From contig JACRKZ010000126.1 in NCBI GenBank assembly GCA_016235455.1, positions 1 to 53,190 on the forward strand: DNA of 53,190 nt, given 5' to 3'. Both the position numbers and the translations under genes were made by a program. Below, in pieces: positions 1 to 8,197 of the stretch (the first letter of the stretch is position 1; each line of letters starts with the position of its first letter). The notes beneath the pieces were generated by a model. It saw only the letters and a list, made by a program, of their open reading frames with translations. It ran no database searches and was not told the origin of the DNA. The DNA is from Armatimonadota bacterium. GTDB lineage: Bacteria; Armatimonadota; UBA10988.

Positions 1-795
1 TTCTACGCCAAGGCCGGATCGGCCGAGTGGACGAAGATCGACGCCGAAGCCAGCGCAGGCGACTCCTCGGAAGACAAGGACAGCAAGGACGGCAAGGCCA
101 AGCCGGACAAGTCGACCAAGAGCGACAGTTCGACCAAGGACAAGCCGAGCACCTCACCCAAGCACTCGACGGACAAGCCCAGTTCGAGCAATGCCGTTGG
201 TGCCGTGGCCCCATCGGCGCGGCCCGCGTCCAGTCAGCCGCGCCCGCTGCAGATGGAGGCACCTCCTCCGTCGGCACGCAGTGCGCGCAGTGGTCGGCCC
301 AGCTTCCTGGACAAGGCGCGCAAGCACGAGGCCAATGCCGAGAAGCCGACCGTCGACGAGGACCTGTCCGAAGAGGAGCTCGAATGGGACACCAGTAAGC
401 TGCCGGACGGCTTGTACGTGCTGAAGGTCGTGGCGTCGGACGCCAAGCGCAACCCCGACGATCCCAAGACGGTGGAGGTCCTGTCCACTCCGTTCACAGT
501 GGACAACTCCGCTCCGGTGGCCGCCTGGCAGGCGCCGACCGAGGCCAAGCCCTTGCCGGCCACGTTCGCGTTCCGTGACACGCTCTGCTGGATCAGCAGC
601 GCCGAGTACCGGTTCGACGACGGCGATTGGCTTGGCTGGGTACCCAGCGACGGTCTCTGTGACCGCCCGGAGGAGACCTTTGCCGCGCCGAAGCTGCCCA
701 AGGAGCCCGGCGACTACACGCTGCAGATGCGCGTTCGCGATGCGGCGGGCAACGTGCTGCGCGCAGAGTGGCCGGTGAAGGTGGCTGCGCCCTGA
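1..795 (+). CDS. C-terminal part of a secreted Ig/FnIII-like protein (5' truncated)
   Basis: The reading frame is open from the first base, so the start lies outside the window; 264 residues remain. Residues 15-100 are a Ser/Lys/Asp-rich low-complexity linker, followed by a Pro-rich stretch. The last ~150 residues look like two small beta-sandwich segments: 'LPDGLYVLKVVASDA', then 'FTVDNSAPV', then 'SAEYRFDDGDW' and a closing 'VRDAAGN'. These phrases are typical of Ig/FnIII-like C-termini of exported beta-propeller or fibronectin-type proteins in environmental bacteria. No catalytic motif is visible. An extracellular or periplasmic location is inferred from the domain style, because the signal peptide would be off-window. 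A strong hairpin follows 33 bases after the stop. The specific function is unknown. Confidence 0.8.
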   Translation, partial: FYAKAGSAEWTKIDAEASAGDSSEDKDSKDGKAKPDKSTKSDSSTKDKPSTSPKHSTDKPSSSNAVGAVAPSARPASSQPRPLQMEAPPPSARSARSGRPSFLDKARKHEANAEKPTVDEDLSEEELEWDTSKLPDGLYVLKVVASDAKRNPDDPKTVEVLSTPFTVDNSAPVAAWQAPTEAKPLPATFAFRDTLCWISSAEYRFDDGDWLGWVPSDGLCDRPEETFAAPKLPKEPGDYTLQMRVRDAAGNVLRAEWPVKVAAP

Positions 796-828
796 CCAAC
801 GCGCACCGTGCGCGCTGATGCTCTCGTC

Positions 829-864
829 GCGGGCCTGCCGGGCGTTGACACCCGGCAGGCCCGC
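829..864 (+). terminator. 14-bp perfect hairpin downstream of the first gene
   Basis: The arms at 829-842 and 851-864 are perfectly complementary over 14 GC-rich base pairs, with an 8-base loop. The hairpin sits 33 bases after the stop codon of the upstream gene. No T-run follows, so it is not a textbook intrinsic terminator. The loop contains the -35 hexamer of the next promoter. Confidence 0.6.
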
Positions 865-873
865 TGCTACTAT
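845..873 (+). promoter_or_regulatory. Sigma-70-type promoter of the HEAT/TPR lipoprotein gene
   Basis: TTGACA (845-850) is separated by exactly 17 bases from TACTAT (868-873): a perfect -35 and a 5/6 -10. The expected start of transcription is near 880, giving a leader of about 13 bases that holds the ribosome-binding site (AGGGGAG, 878-884) for the GTG start at 893. The -35 lies in the loop, and the spacer is mostly the right arm, of the 829-864 hairpin. Confidence 0.75.
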
Positions 874-892
874 CCACAGGGGAGATTCGTCG

Positions 893-1573
893 GTGAAGGT
901 TCGCCTCGTTGCTATCACGGCTGTCTGTCTGGCGCTTGCGGGCTGCCAGAAGAGTGGTCCTACCCAAGCGCTTCTGACGAGCACCGATCCGGCGCAGCGC
1001 GCCGCGGCGGCGACCGCGTTGTCGGGCACCAACCCGGCGGCGAAGAACGCCAAGGAGATTGTGACGGCACTGGCCATGGCCACGGCCGACACCGACAAGA
1101 CCGTCCGCAAGGCGGCCATCCAGGCGTTGGCGAAAGTCGGCGGGCCTGACGCTCGCCAAGCGCTGCTTGATGTGGTGCGTGGCCGTCAGTACACTCGCGC
1201 CGCCCTGGAGCAGTACAAGGCCATCGCCGACAAGCACCCCGACGTGCCCGAGGTCCTGGCTGGCCTGGCCAAGGCGCAGACCGACCTTGCTCAGTACGCC
1301 GAGGCCGAGAAGAGCCTTGACTCGCTGAACCGGATCGCCGACGCCCTCGACCCGCAGCAGGCGGGCCGCTTCATGAACGACCTGCGCATGGGCTACGAGA
1401 ACCTGCGCATGGTCTATCAGCGCACCAACGACAAGGTCGGCGCGGAGCGGGTCGGCAAGGCGGCGGATGCCGTGAGCGCCAAGCTCCAGGCCATGCCGCA
1501 AGGTGGCGGCATGGGTGGCATGTTCGGAGGGCCCGGTGGCGGCATGCCCGGCGGCATCCAGCTCCAGCCGTAG
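893..1573 (+). CDS. Putative lipoprotein with HEAT-like and TPR-like repeats
   Basis: 226 residues. The GTG start is chosen because it follows AGGGGAG by 8 bases and directly begins a lipoprotein signal peptide (Val-Lys-Val-Arg, a hydrophobic core, lipobox 'ALAGC'); longer upstream starts would bury the signal. After the lipidated Cys, residues ~30-85 resemble HEAT repeats ('TDKTVRKAAIQALAKVGG'). Residues ~90-190 are helical and TPR-like ('KHPDVPEVLAGLAKAQTDLAQYAEAEKSL'). The C-terminus is a Gly/Met-rich tail. It is probably a membrane-tethered periplasmic scaffold; the partner is unknown. Its 3' end overlaps the next gene by 71 bases in another frame, so the two may be translationally coupled. 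Confidence 0.8.
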   Translation: MKVRLVAITAVCLALAGCQKSGPTQALLTSTDPAQRAAAATALSGTNPAAKNAKEIVTALAMATADTDKTVRKAAIQALAKVGGPDARQALLDVVRGRQYTRAALEQYKAIADKHPDVPEVLAGLAKAQTDLAQYAEAEKSLDSLNRIADALDPQQAGRFMNDLRMGYENLRMVYQRTNDKVGAERVGKAADAVSAKLQAMPQGGGMGGMFGGPGGGMPGGIQLQP

Positions 1574-3560
1574 TCGCCGCGAGCGCCTGGCTCTGGCGGG
1601 CCTGCTGGTCTATCTCGTCGGACTGGGCGGCACGCTGCCGGTCTTCATCGTCGAGCCCGATCTGGCTTGGCTCAGCCTGTTTCTACTCGTCGTTCCGGCG
1701 GCCCTGGCGCTTTGCTGTGTCCGCCTGCCCGCGCGTCTGAGCGCTGTCCTGGTCAGCCTGGCCGCCTTGGCCATTGCCTCCTGTGCGAGCGGCGTCTACC
1801 CTCGGGCCGGTTGGGAAGCCACGCTGTGGCTGACCGTCTGGCTGGGCCTGCTGGTTGTCGGGTACCGCACGGTACGCTCGGCCGCACAGGTCGATGAGGC
1901 GCTGGCCGTGGTCGTTCCCGCGGTGGCGCTGGTCAGCTTGGTCGGCGCGCTGCAGGCGCTCGGCAAGCTGCCCATCATGCCTGCGTACATGACCGAGCAC
2001 GGCCGCACCCGGGTCCTGTCCACGCTGAACCACCCCAACAATCTCGCCAGCTACCTGGCCTTGACCTTGCCCCTGGTGCTATCGGCCGCGGGCGTGGCCG
2101 CCGTGCGCCGCCGTTGGTCGCTGCTGGTCGGCCACCTGGTCATCGTCCTGGCCATGCTGCTGTGCGGCGCTGCCACGTACTCGCGCGGTGGCCAACTCGG
2201 CATCGCCGCCGGCCTGCTGACCTTGGTGCTGTGTTGCGCGGCCGCCATGCGCATGCGCCGTCGCACCGCCGTGCTCGCAGTGATCGTGCTGGCCGTTGTG
2301 GCGGGCGGGTGTCTGGCCAGTCCGTTGGGCCATCGCTTTCGTCTGGCGTTGGCCGGGATCGGCCATCTCGGTGACGATCAGCGCGCGGGCACCTGGCGCG
2401 CGGCCACGGCCATGGTGGCGGAGCGGCCGTGGCTCGGCGTGGGGCCAGGCGCTTTCTTCGTGTCGTTCGCCCGCGCCAAGGCCGCCGGCAACCATGCCGA
2501 GCTGTTCACGCACGCGCACAACTGGTACTTGCACACCGCCGCGGAGGGAGGTCTGCCTGCGCTGGCGCTGCTGCTCTACCTGCTCGCGGGTGCCGCGCAG
2601 GCCGCGTGGCGCGCCTGCCGGAATGGCACCGGTGTGACGCAGCGCCTCACGGCCGCGGGCCTCTGCGCCGGCACCATTGGCTATGCGGTAGCGGGCTTGC
2701 TGGATGTCAGCACGGGCGTGCCAGCAGTGGCCGTGACGGCTTGGCTGGTGCTCGGCATGGCCTGGGGGCTGACTGAGAGTGCACAGCCGCGGACAGTGTG
2801 GGGCAGAGCGCCCGGTTGGGCCGTGGCCGCGCTGCTACTGGTGCTGTTCGCCACTTGGACTGTGTGGAACCGTGGCCACCAACACTACCAGCGGGCTTTG
2901 GCCGCGTGGTGTACTGGCGCCTGGTCCCACGGAGCGGCCGAGTTGGAGCGCGCGCGCGCGCTGGACCCCGGGCAGCGCGCCTATCTGCTGGTGCGCATCG
3001 ATCTGGCTCAGCTCGCAGGGCGCGCGGACCTTGCGCAGGAGATGCTCGCCCGCTTGGAGCGGCGTGGTCAGTTGACCGATTCCCCGTACCGGGTGTTGCT
3101 GGCCGAGCTGCGCGCGCGCCAGGGCGACCAGGAGGGCGCTCTGGCCGTGCTGCGCCACACCGCCGAGGTCACGGACCGTGCCCAACCCGCGGTCTGGAGC
3201 GAACTGGGCTGGTCGAGCCTGGAGTCGGACGCGACGGCCGCGCGCGTGGCGTTCGAGCACGCGCTCGCCCGGCATCCTGAGCAACTGAGTGCGACCATGG
3301 GCCTGGCGGCGCTGGCGGCCCGCCAGCAGGAGCCGGCGCACGCGGTGACGCTGCTGGCCGGCGCGGAACAGATCGGCCTGGCACGCGACCGGCTGCCACG
3401 TCTGCTGGTGGGCTATGGCCGGCTGGACCCGCTGCTCGTGGTGCCAATCGAACAGCGCGGCCACTTTCGCCGTTCGCGGTACTCCTGGCATGGCGCCGTG
3501 CTACCGGCGCTGACAGCGTCGCTCTACGCAGAGTGGGCCGAGTCCTCGCCCTGGCGCTAG
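1503..3560 (+). CDS. O-antigen ligase family membrane protein with C-terminal TPRs
   Basis: 685 residues with about ten to twelve membrane segments (residues ~30-470) and a soluble TPR-like C-terminus (~480-640). The segment 'LSTLNHPNNLASYLALTLPLVL', the 'TYSRGG' phrase after the middle membrane helices, and 'GVGPGAFFVSF...HAHNWYLHTAAEGGLPAL' are characteristic of the Wzy_C/O-antigen-ligase family, which transfers or polymerises undecaprenyl-linked glycans on the periplasmic side. The TPR tail is common in such proteins of environmental bacteria. The start is uncertain: no ATG lies in frame, GTG 1503 overlaps the lipoprotein gene, and a CTG/TTG near 1585-1600 is an alternative that would begin just before the first membrane helix. 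The stop TAG shares the bases CTAG with the convergent kinase gene. The substrate is unknown. Confidence 0.82.
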   Translation: MAAWVACSEGPVAACPAASSSSRSRRERLALAGLLVYLVGLGGTLPVFIVEPDLAWLSLFLLVVPAALALCCVRLPARLSAVLVSLAALAIASCASGVYPRAGWEATLWLTVWLGLLVVGYRTVRSAAQVDEALAVVVPAVALVSLVGALQALGKLPIMPAYMTEHGRTRVLSTLNHPNNLASYLALTLPLVLSAAGVAAVRRRWSLLVGHLVIVLAMLLCGAATYSRGGQLGIAAGLLTLVLCCAAAMRMRRRTAVLAVIVLAVVAGGCLASPLGHRFRLALAGIGHLGDDQRAGTWRAATAMVAERPWLGVGPGAFFVSFARAKAAGNHAELFTHAHNWYLHTAAEGGLPALALLLYLLAGAAQAAWRACRNGTGVTQRLTAAGLCAGTIGYAVAGLLDVSTGVPAVAVTAWLVLGMAWGLTESAQPRTVWGRAPGWAVAALLLVLFATWTVWNRGHQHYQRALAAWCTGAWSHGAAELERARALDPGQRAYLLVRIDLAQLAGRADLAQEMLARLERRGQLTDSPYRVLLAELRARQGDQEGALAVLRHTAEVTDRAQPAVWSELGWSSLESDATAARVAFEHALARHPEQLSATMGLAALAARQQEPAHAVTLLAGAEQIGLARDRLPRLLVGYGRLDPLLVVPIEQRGHFRRSRYSWHGAVLPALTASLYAEWAESSPWR

Positions 3561-4450
3561 GATGAGGGCGTAGGCAGCTGCACGAGCCACTGAGCGCGTC
3601 GCGGCACGGGCGCATTGAAGGTCAGTTCACCGCCGCCCGACCGCGCCAACATGCGCGCCACGCTCATGCTGCTGCCGCCGTGGGAACGGCCCGATGCGCT
3701 CTGGAAGAAGGGTTCTTCGACTCGCCTGCGCAGGTCGTCGATGTCGCCGTCGGTCAGCGCGTCGACGCGCAACTGCACCATGCCATCGGCCGCCTTGGCG
3801 GTGACCATGACGGTCGTCTCAGGCGCGGCAGCAGTCATGGCTTCGTTGATGACGTTGCTCAGGATGCGCTGCAAGACAATGGGCTCGGACATGATCAACT
3901 GGTCGGCCAGCCCCTCGGCCTCCACCACCAGGCTCGGATCGGGGGTACCCGCGGCTTGCAGAGCAGCCTCATCCAGCGCCTCGCTCAAGCTGATCAGTGA
4001 CGGCGGCTCGCTCATGGCCCGACCGATAGCGCGCAACTGCTCAGCCAAGCCCACGGCTCGGCGGCAGGCGTTCTGCAGGTCCTCGATGAGGACGTAGTCT
4101 TCGACGGCCACTTCGGCGATGTCGCCAAGCACCTCGGCCACACTCGATCCGACGTGGAGATGGTTGTTCAGTTCGTGCACCAGACCGCGCAGCGCGATGC
4201 CCATGTCGTCGAGCGCGACTCGTGCCGGGCACGAACTGACCAGACGGCCGGCAGGGGTCAGTTCGACGCTGACGGAGCCAGTGCCGGCCAACTCGATCTC
4301 GGCCACACCGGCGCCAAGGTCGGCGGAAGCCACCTCGGCCGCCAGTTGCGCGGCGTCGAGCGTAGCGTACCGCGCGTGCCATGCGGCGTTGGCCCAGGCC
4401 ATCACGCCGTCACGGCCGAACAATGCTATGGGGGCCGTCCTGTGCTGCAC
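3557..4450 (-). CDS. Soluble PAS-like sensor histidine kinase, degenerate ATPase
   Basis: 297 residues starting at GTG with GGGAG about ten bases upstream. Residues ~5-75 resemble a small PAS-type fold ('ALFGRDGVMAWANAAWHARY'). His92 lies in 'VHELNN', the phosphoacceptor H-box of NtrB-like kinases. The C-terminal GHKL region keeps an N-box-like 'LQRILSNVINEAM' and a G-rich lid ('SHGGSSMSVARMLARSGGG'), but the usual DxGxG box is not evident. It therefore looks like a minimal or atypical kinase. No membrane helix and no response regulator are present nearby. It follows the SpoIIE phosphatase gene by 92 bases on the same strand, so the pair may act in one signalling route. Family membership is well supported; catalytic competence is not. 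Confidence 0.75.
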   Translation of the reverse strand: MQHRTAPIALFGRDGVMAWANAAWHARYATLDAAQLAAEVASADLGAGVAEIELAGTGSVSVELTPAGRLVSSCPARVALDDMGIALRGLVHELNNHLHVGSSVAEVLGDIAEVAVEDYVLIEDLQNACRRAVGLAEQLRAIGRAMSEPPSLISLSEALDEAALQAAGTPDPSLVVEAEGLADQLIMSEPIVLQRILSNVINEAMTAAAPETTVMVTAKAADGMVQLRVDALTDGDIDDLRRRVEEPFFQSASGRSHGGSSMSVARMLARSGGGELTFNAPVPRRAQWLVQLPTPSS

Positions 4451-4542
4451 GTCCTGCTGCTCCCGTCTCGCGACTCACGTATGATGGTATACCGTCTGCG
4501 CAGCCCCAAGTAACATCCATGTTGGCGACGTGTGTGACATGC

Positions 4543-6600
4543 CTATGACGCCGGATCGCCGGCCGCTGATCGGCAGACAACGACCAGCGTCGTATCGTCG
4601 AACGGTGCCGTGGCGCCGACGTGGCGCTTCACGCTCGCCATGAGCGCCGCGGTCAAGGCAGAGGCGCCGCCGTGCGGGCCGCTGGCCACAGCGGCCAGAA
4701 GGCGGTCGGTGCCGAACGCCCGCTCATCTGCGTCTAGGGCGTCGGTGATGCCGTCGGTGTACAGCACCAGCGCATCGCCCGGCTCGATGGTCAGCGTGCC
4801 GGTGCCGATGGGCGCGGCGTCGACCACGCCAAGCGCCATACCGCGTTCAGAGACAAAGGTGGCCGATGCAGCACCGGCGCGCCACAGGATGGGCGGCAGG
4901 TGGCCAGCACAGGCGTAGTCCAGCCGGCCGGTGAGCGGGTCGAGCAGGCCGTGGAAGACAGTGACGAACAGGTTGGAGTTGTTCACCGCCACCAGGCGGC
5001 TGTTCAGGTCGGCCAGCGTCTCCGCCGTCGGACGGCGCCCCGCACCGCAGGCGTAGTAGAGGCTACGGCAGACGACCATGAACATCGCCGCGCCGAGCCC
5101 CTTGTCGGCGACGTCGGCGATGATGAAGGACACGCGGCCGTCGTCCAATGCGTTGAAGTCGTAGAAGTCGCCACCGACCTCATGGGCCGGCTCGCTGGCG
5201 CCGTCCAGGTCGAAGCCGTGGCAGACGAGCGGCTGGGCGGGAAGCAGGCTCTGCTGCACGGTGCGCGCGACGTCCAGTTCGTTGGCTACCCGGGCCTGCT
5301 CCCGCTCGCGCTCGACCGCGGCGGCGCGGGCCGTGGCCACCGCGGCAGTGGTGGCCAGGCTGCGCAGCAGCAACAGATCGGCCTCGCCGAAGGGATGCCC
5401 ACTGGCGGAGACCAGGCATACCGCGCCGAAGCAGCGCTTCTGGTCGTCCAGGAGTGGTGCGGCCATGGCCGAGTCGCGGTCACCGCCGAGCGCCTCATCG
5501 AGGCTGGGCACCGGCGCGCCGGTGCTCGAGTCACCGTTGCGCAGCACTGCCTCCTGGTTGGCGACGGTCCAGCCCGTGAGGCCCGCGGCGGTCGCCATCC
5601 TGCGGCCGGCGAGCCGTTGCGCGGCTGCCTCGGCGGCGGCGGAGGCCACTTCGAAGACGAGATCGCCCGTGCTCGGGTCGACCAGTGCCAGACAGGCGCC
5701 AGCGGCGCCGAACATGCCGCGCGCCCGGTCGACGATGCACTGCAGCACCTCGCGCAGCGTCGGCGCGGAGAGCAGCGCCTCGCTGATCTGGTGCAGCGCC
5801 TGGCGTTCGGCCGCGCGCCGATGCTCGGCCAGGCTGGCGACCACGGCGCGGCCGGCAATGACGCCCAGCAGGCAGATGCAGGCCAGGAGCGGCAGGGCCA
5901 TGGCCAGACAGAAGCGCGTGAAGCGATGCAGCGCTGGGCGCACGGCCTTGGCGCGCTCCGTGGAGACCGTGACCCGCCCTTGTACACGGCCAAGCTCCAC
6001 GCTGCTCTGACCCACCAGGCGCGCCGCGGTGTGCCTGGGCGCGGTCTCGGCGGAGTCGCTTGGCCCGGTGTCCAGCGTGGTGGTGGCGCCCAGGCCGGTG
6101 TCAGTGCTGCTCGGCTCCACCACGCGGCGCAACGGCTGGGCGACGATGTAGGGCGTGCGAATGGTGTGTTCGACCACCACAATCAGCCAGGGCGCATCCG
6201 CTGGTCCGCGGACGGCCACCTTGGCAGGCGGCAGCGGGCTCAGCAGCCCATCCGGCGGCCGTTCGGCCGAGGTGTTGGTGGCCAGCTCGAACCGGTCGGC
6301 CCCCACCTGGCGATAGACCGCCGCGCCAAATGGCAGACGGGCCAGGCGGATGCCCTGGCTCAATGGCATCCCGCAAGACTCAAGATCGAGCACCAGCACC
6401 GCGCCAGCATGACAGCGGGCCAGCGCGTCGCCCTTGGCGCGGCTGAGCATCGCCAACTGGTCGGCCACAACGTGGTCGTACTCGTCGATGATGTCCTGCC
6501 AGCCGAGAGCGGTGACCACCGCGGCGACCAGCAGTGTGCTGAGGGTGATGGCCAACGCCGGCGCCATAGACTTGGCGAGCGCGGCGCGCTCGGCACGCAT
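4543..6600 (-). CDS. Membrane-anchored GAF-SpoIIE (RsbU-like PP2C) phosphatase
   Basis: 685 residues. A membrane helix (~12-34), an extracytoplasmic sensor segment (~35-225) and a second helix (~230-252) lead to a GAF domain (~265-420, 'LHQISEALLSAPTLREVLQCIVDRARGMF'). A short coil and a PP2C-type SpoIIE domain (~440-680) follow. Metal-binding acidic motifs are visible: 'GGDFYDF', 'ADVADKGLGAAMFM', 'YTDGITDA' and 'FDDTTLVVV'. Family members dephosphorylate serine/threonine-phosphorylated anti-anti-sigma proteins in partner-switching systems. No anti-sigma or STAS protein is in the window, so the substrate is unknown. The ATG directly abuts the TAG of the upstream D-lyxose isomerase gene, indicating coupling. 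Confidence 0.9.
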   Translation of the reverse strand: MRAERAALAKSMAPALAITLSTLLVAAVVTALGWQDIIDEYDHVVADQLAMLSRAKGDALARCHAGAVLVLDLESCGMPLSQGIRLARLPFGAAVYRQVGADRFELATNTSAERPPDGLLSPLPPAKVAVRGPADAPWLIVVVEHTIRTPYIVAQPLRRVVEPSSTDTGLGATTTLDTGPSDSAETAPRHTAARLVGQSSVELGRVQGRVTVSTERAKAVRPALHRFTRFCLAMALPLLACICLLGVIAGRAVVASLAEHRRAAERQALHQISEALLSAPTLREVLQCIVDRARGMFGAAGACLALVDPSTGDLVFEVASAAAEAAAQRLAGRRMATAAGLTGWTVANQEAVLRNGDSSTGAPVPSLDEALGGDRDSAMAAPLLDDQKRCFGAVCLVSASGHPFGEADLLLLRSLATTAAVATARAAAVEREREQARVANELDVARTVQQSLLPAQPLVCHGFDLDGASEPAHEVGGDFYDFNALDDGRVSFIIADVADKGLGAAMFMVVCRSLYYACGAGRRPTAETLADLNSRLVAVNNSNLFVTVFHGLLDPLTGRLDYACAGHLPPILWRAGAASATFVSERGMALGVVDAAPIGTGTLTIEPGDALVLYTDGITDALDADERAFGTDRLLAAVASGPHGGASALTAALMASVKRHVGATAPFDDTTLVVVCRSAAGDPAS

Positions 6601-7296
6601 CTAGCGGCCCGATCCGAGCAGGTGCGCCGGGTAGTCGTTGCACAACAGGTGGCGCGGCGCCACATCTTCTTCGATGGACGGGAAGCGACCAACGCCGTCG
6701 AGGAAGCGGTTGTCCGTGTGGTCGTCGTTGACCGCCGACACTTCGCCCATGATGCAGGGCGGCCCGCCGGGCTCGCCCCAGAAGGTGTGGTAGACGCGTG
6801 GTTCGAGAGTGATGCTCTCACCGACGCCGAGGACGACGGTCTCGCCGGCGGCAAACTGGCGGCGTATGCCGTCCATGGCGACCACCACGGGGGCATCGGC
6901 CAGGCCGTCTTGGTCGTCGGCGTTCCACAGCCGGATGACCATGCGGCCGCCGGCGCGAACGATGATGTCTTCGGTCTTGTGCCAGTGGAAGTGCGTCGGC
7001 AGGACCTGCTCGGGGCCGCTGACCAGCAGCTTCTCCGCGTAGGTCTTGCGGCTCACTGGCTCGGTCAGCCGGCCGTTGCGCAGCGTGAAGAGCAGTAGGC
7101 CGATCCGCTCGTAGTCGCCGCTGCCGAAGTCGGTCAGGTCCCAGCCCAAGCCGTGCCAGGCGATCTCGGCCGCTTCGCTGCCCACGTCGTTCCAGCGTTC
7201 CGGCGGCCAGGCAGCCCACGGCGGCAGAGCGATGTGGTATTCGGCGAACAGCGCCTCGGCGGCGGCCATGTACCGGTTGATCTCGGAGCGCTTCAT
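6601..7296 (-). CDS. D-lyxose ketol-isomerase family protein
   Basis: 231 residues, a cupin-fold sugar isomerase interconverting D-lyxose and D-xylulose (EC 5.3.1.15) or a related sugar. The opening 'MKRSEINRYMAAAEALF' and the metal site are diagnostic: 'LPTHFHWHKTEDIIVRAGG' supplies two His and a Glu, and 'VYHTFWGE' supplies the later His. The length is normal for the family. The start has GAGGTGG five bases upstream. It sits 16 bases after cdsA and touches the SpoIIE gene, within a block of otherwise housekeeping genes, and no other sugar-catabolism gene is adjacent. The true in vivo sugar cannot be read from the sequence. Confidence 0.92.
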   Translation of the reverse strand: MKRSEINRYMAAAEALFAEYHIALPPWAAWPPERWNDVGSEAAEIAWHGLGWDLTDFGSGDYERIGLLLFTLRNGRLTEPVSRKTYAEKLLVSGPEQVLPTHFHWHKTEDIIVRAGGRMVIRLWNADDQDGLADAPVVVAMDGIRRQFAAGETVVLGVGESITLEPRVYHTFWGEPGGPPCIMGEVSAVNDDHTDNRFLDGVGRFPSIEEDVAPRHLLCNDYPAHLLGSGR

Positions 7297-7312
7297 AGGA
7301 CCACCTCGTCGG

Positions 7313-8197
7313 CTAGAGCACGCGCTTGGCGTAGAGGAACAGGATGGGCGCGTTGATGATCAAGGAGTCGATCCGGTCGAGTACGCCACCATGGCCAGGG
7401 AACAGACCGCCGTAGTCCTTCACCTCGGCCTCGCGCTTGAAGATGCTGGCGCCCATGTCGCCGAGTTGGCCGGCCAGCCCCAGGATGGCGCCCAGCACGA
7501 AGCGGTGCAGGATGGCCCGGGTTGAGTAGCTGTCGGCCGCGCCGACGCGCAGCGCCGGGCCGATGTGCAGGAGCGCGCCGAACAGCAGCGAGGCCAGGGC
7601 CGCGCTCAGGACCACGCCGACCAGGCCTTCGTAGGTCTTGTTCGGGCTGACCGTGCCTTCCATCTTGTGGCGGCCCAGGAGCTTGCCAAAGACGAACCCG
7701 CCGACATCGGAGATCATGGTCACCGCGAGGAGGTAGGCCAGCAGCCTGAAGCCGAGCGGCGCGTCCCAGCGGCCGACCGCGGCGGTGAGGTCAGGTTCGA
7801 GGTTGCGCAACAACACCAGCACGCTGGGCAGCAGGCCGCAGTACATGCACCCAAAGACCGTCATGCTGATGGCCGCCGTGGGCGTGCGCGAGGTGGTGTT
7901 GAGGTGCAGCCCGAAACTGCCCAGCAGGGCGAGCAGGATGAGCGACATGATGGCCAGCCCGTGACTCTCGGGATCGTTGGCGAAGTAGAACGCCGACAAC
8001 ACGAAAGCCAGGCAGACGGGATAGCCCACCTCCACGGCCAGCCGCACGCGTCGCCGCGAGGCCACCCAGCGGAACTCGTAGAAGGCCACCCACGACAGCG
8101 CCGTGACGGCGATAGTCAGCGGCCAGCCGCCGAGGATGCACAGCACGAGCCAGGCAACCAGGTAGAGCGCACCGGTCACGACGCGGGGCGGTAGCAT
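7313..8197 (-). CDS. cdsA: Phosphatidate cytidylyltransferase
   Basis: 294 residues with about eight membrane helices. CdsA makes CDP-diacylglycerol from phosphatidic acid and CTP in the inner membrane, the branch point of phospholipid synthesis. The C-terminal signature is present: 'SPNKTYEGLVGVVLSA', a Lys/Asp-containing loop, then 'FPGHGGVLDRIDSLI' (consensus D...GHGG.LDR.DS). The start ATG overlaps the stop of the upstream nucleotidyltransferase gene as TGATG, so the two are translationally coupled. The usual neighbours (uppS, dxr, frr) are absent from the window. Confidence 0.95.
   Translation of the reverse strand: MLPPRVVTGALYLVAWLVLCILGGWPLTIAVTALSWVAFYEFRWVASRRRVRLAVEVGYPVCLAFVLSAFYFANDPESHGLAIMSLILLALLGSFGLHLNTTSRTPTAAISMTVFGCMYCGLLPSVLVLLRNLEPDLTAAVGRWDAPLGFRLLAYLLAVTMISDVGGFVFGKLLGRHKMEGTVSPNKTYEGLVGVVLSAALASLLFGALLHIGPALRVGAADSYSTRAILHRFVLGAILGLAGQLGDMGASIFKREAEVKDYGGLFPGHGGVLDRIDSLIINAPILFLYAKRVL

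Noticed and set aside
4900..7098. Long plus-strand open frame (732 codons) opposite the SpoIIE and lyxose isomerase genes
   Set aside because: It is antisense to two genes with clear motifs; its translation is Gln/Arg/Val-rich with no domain. High GC removes stop codons from the opposite strand.
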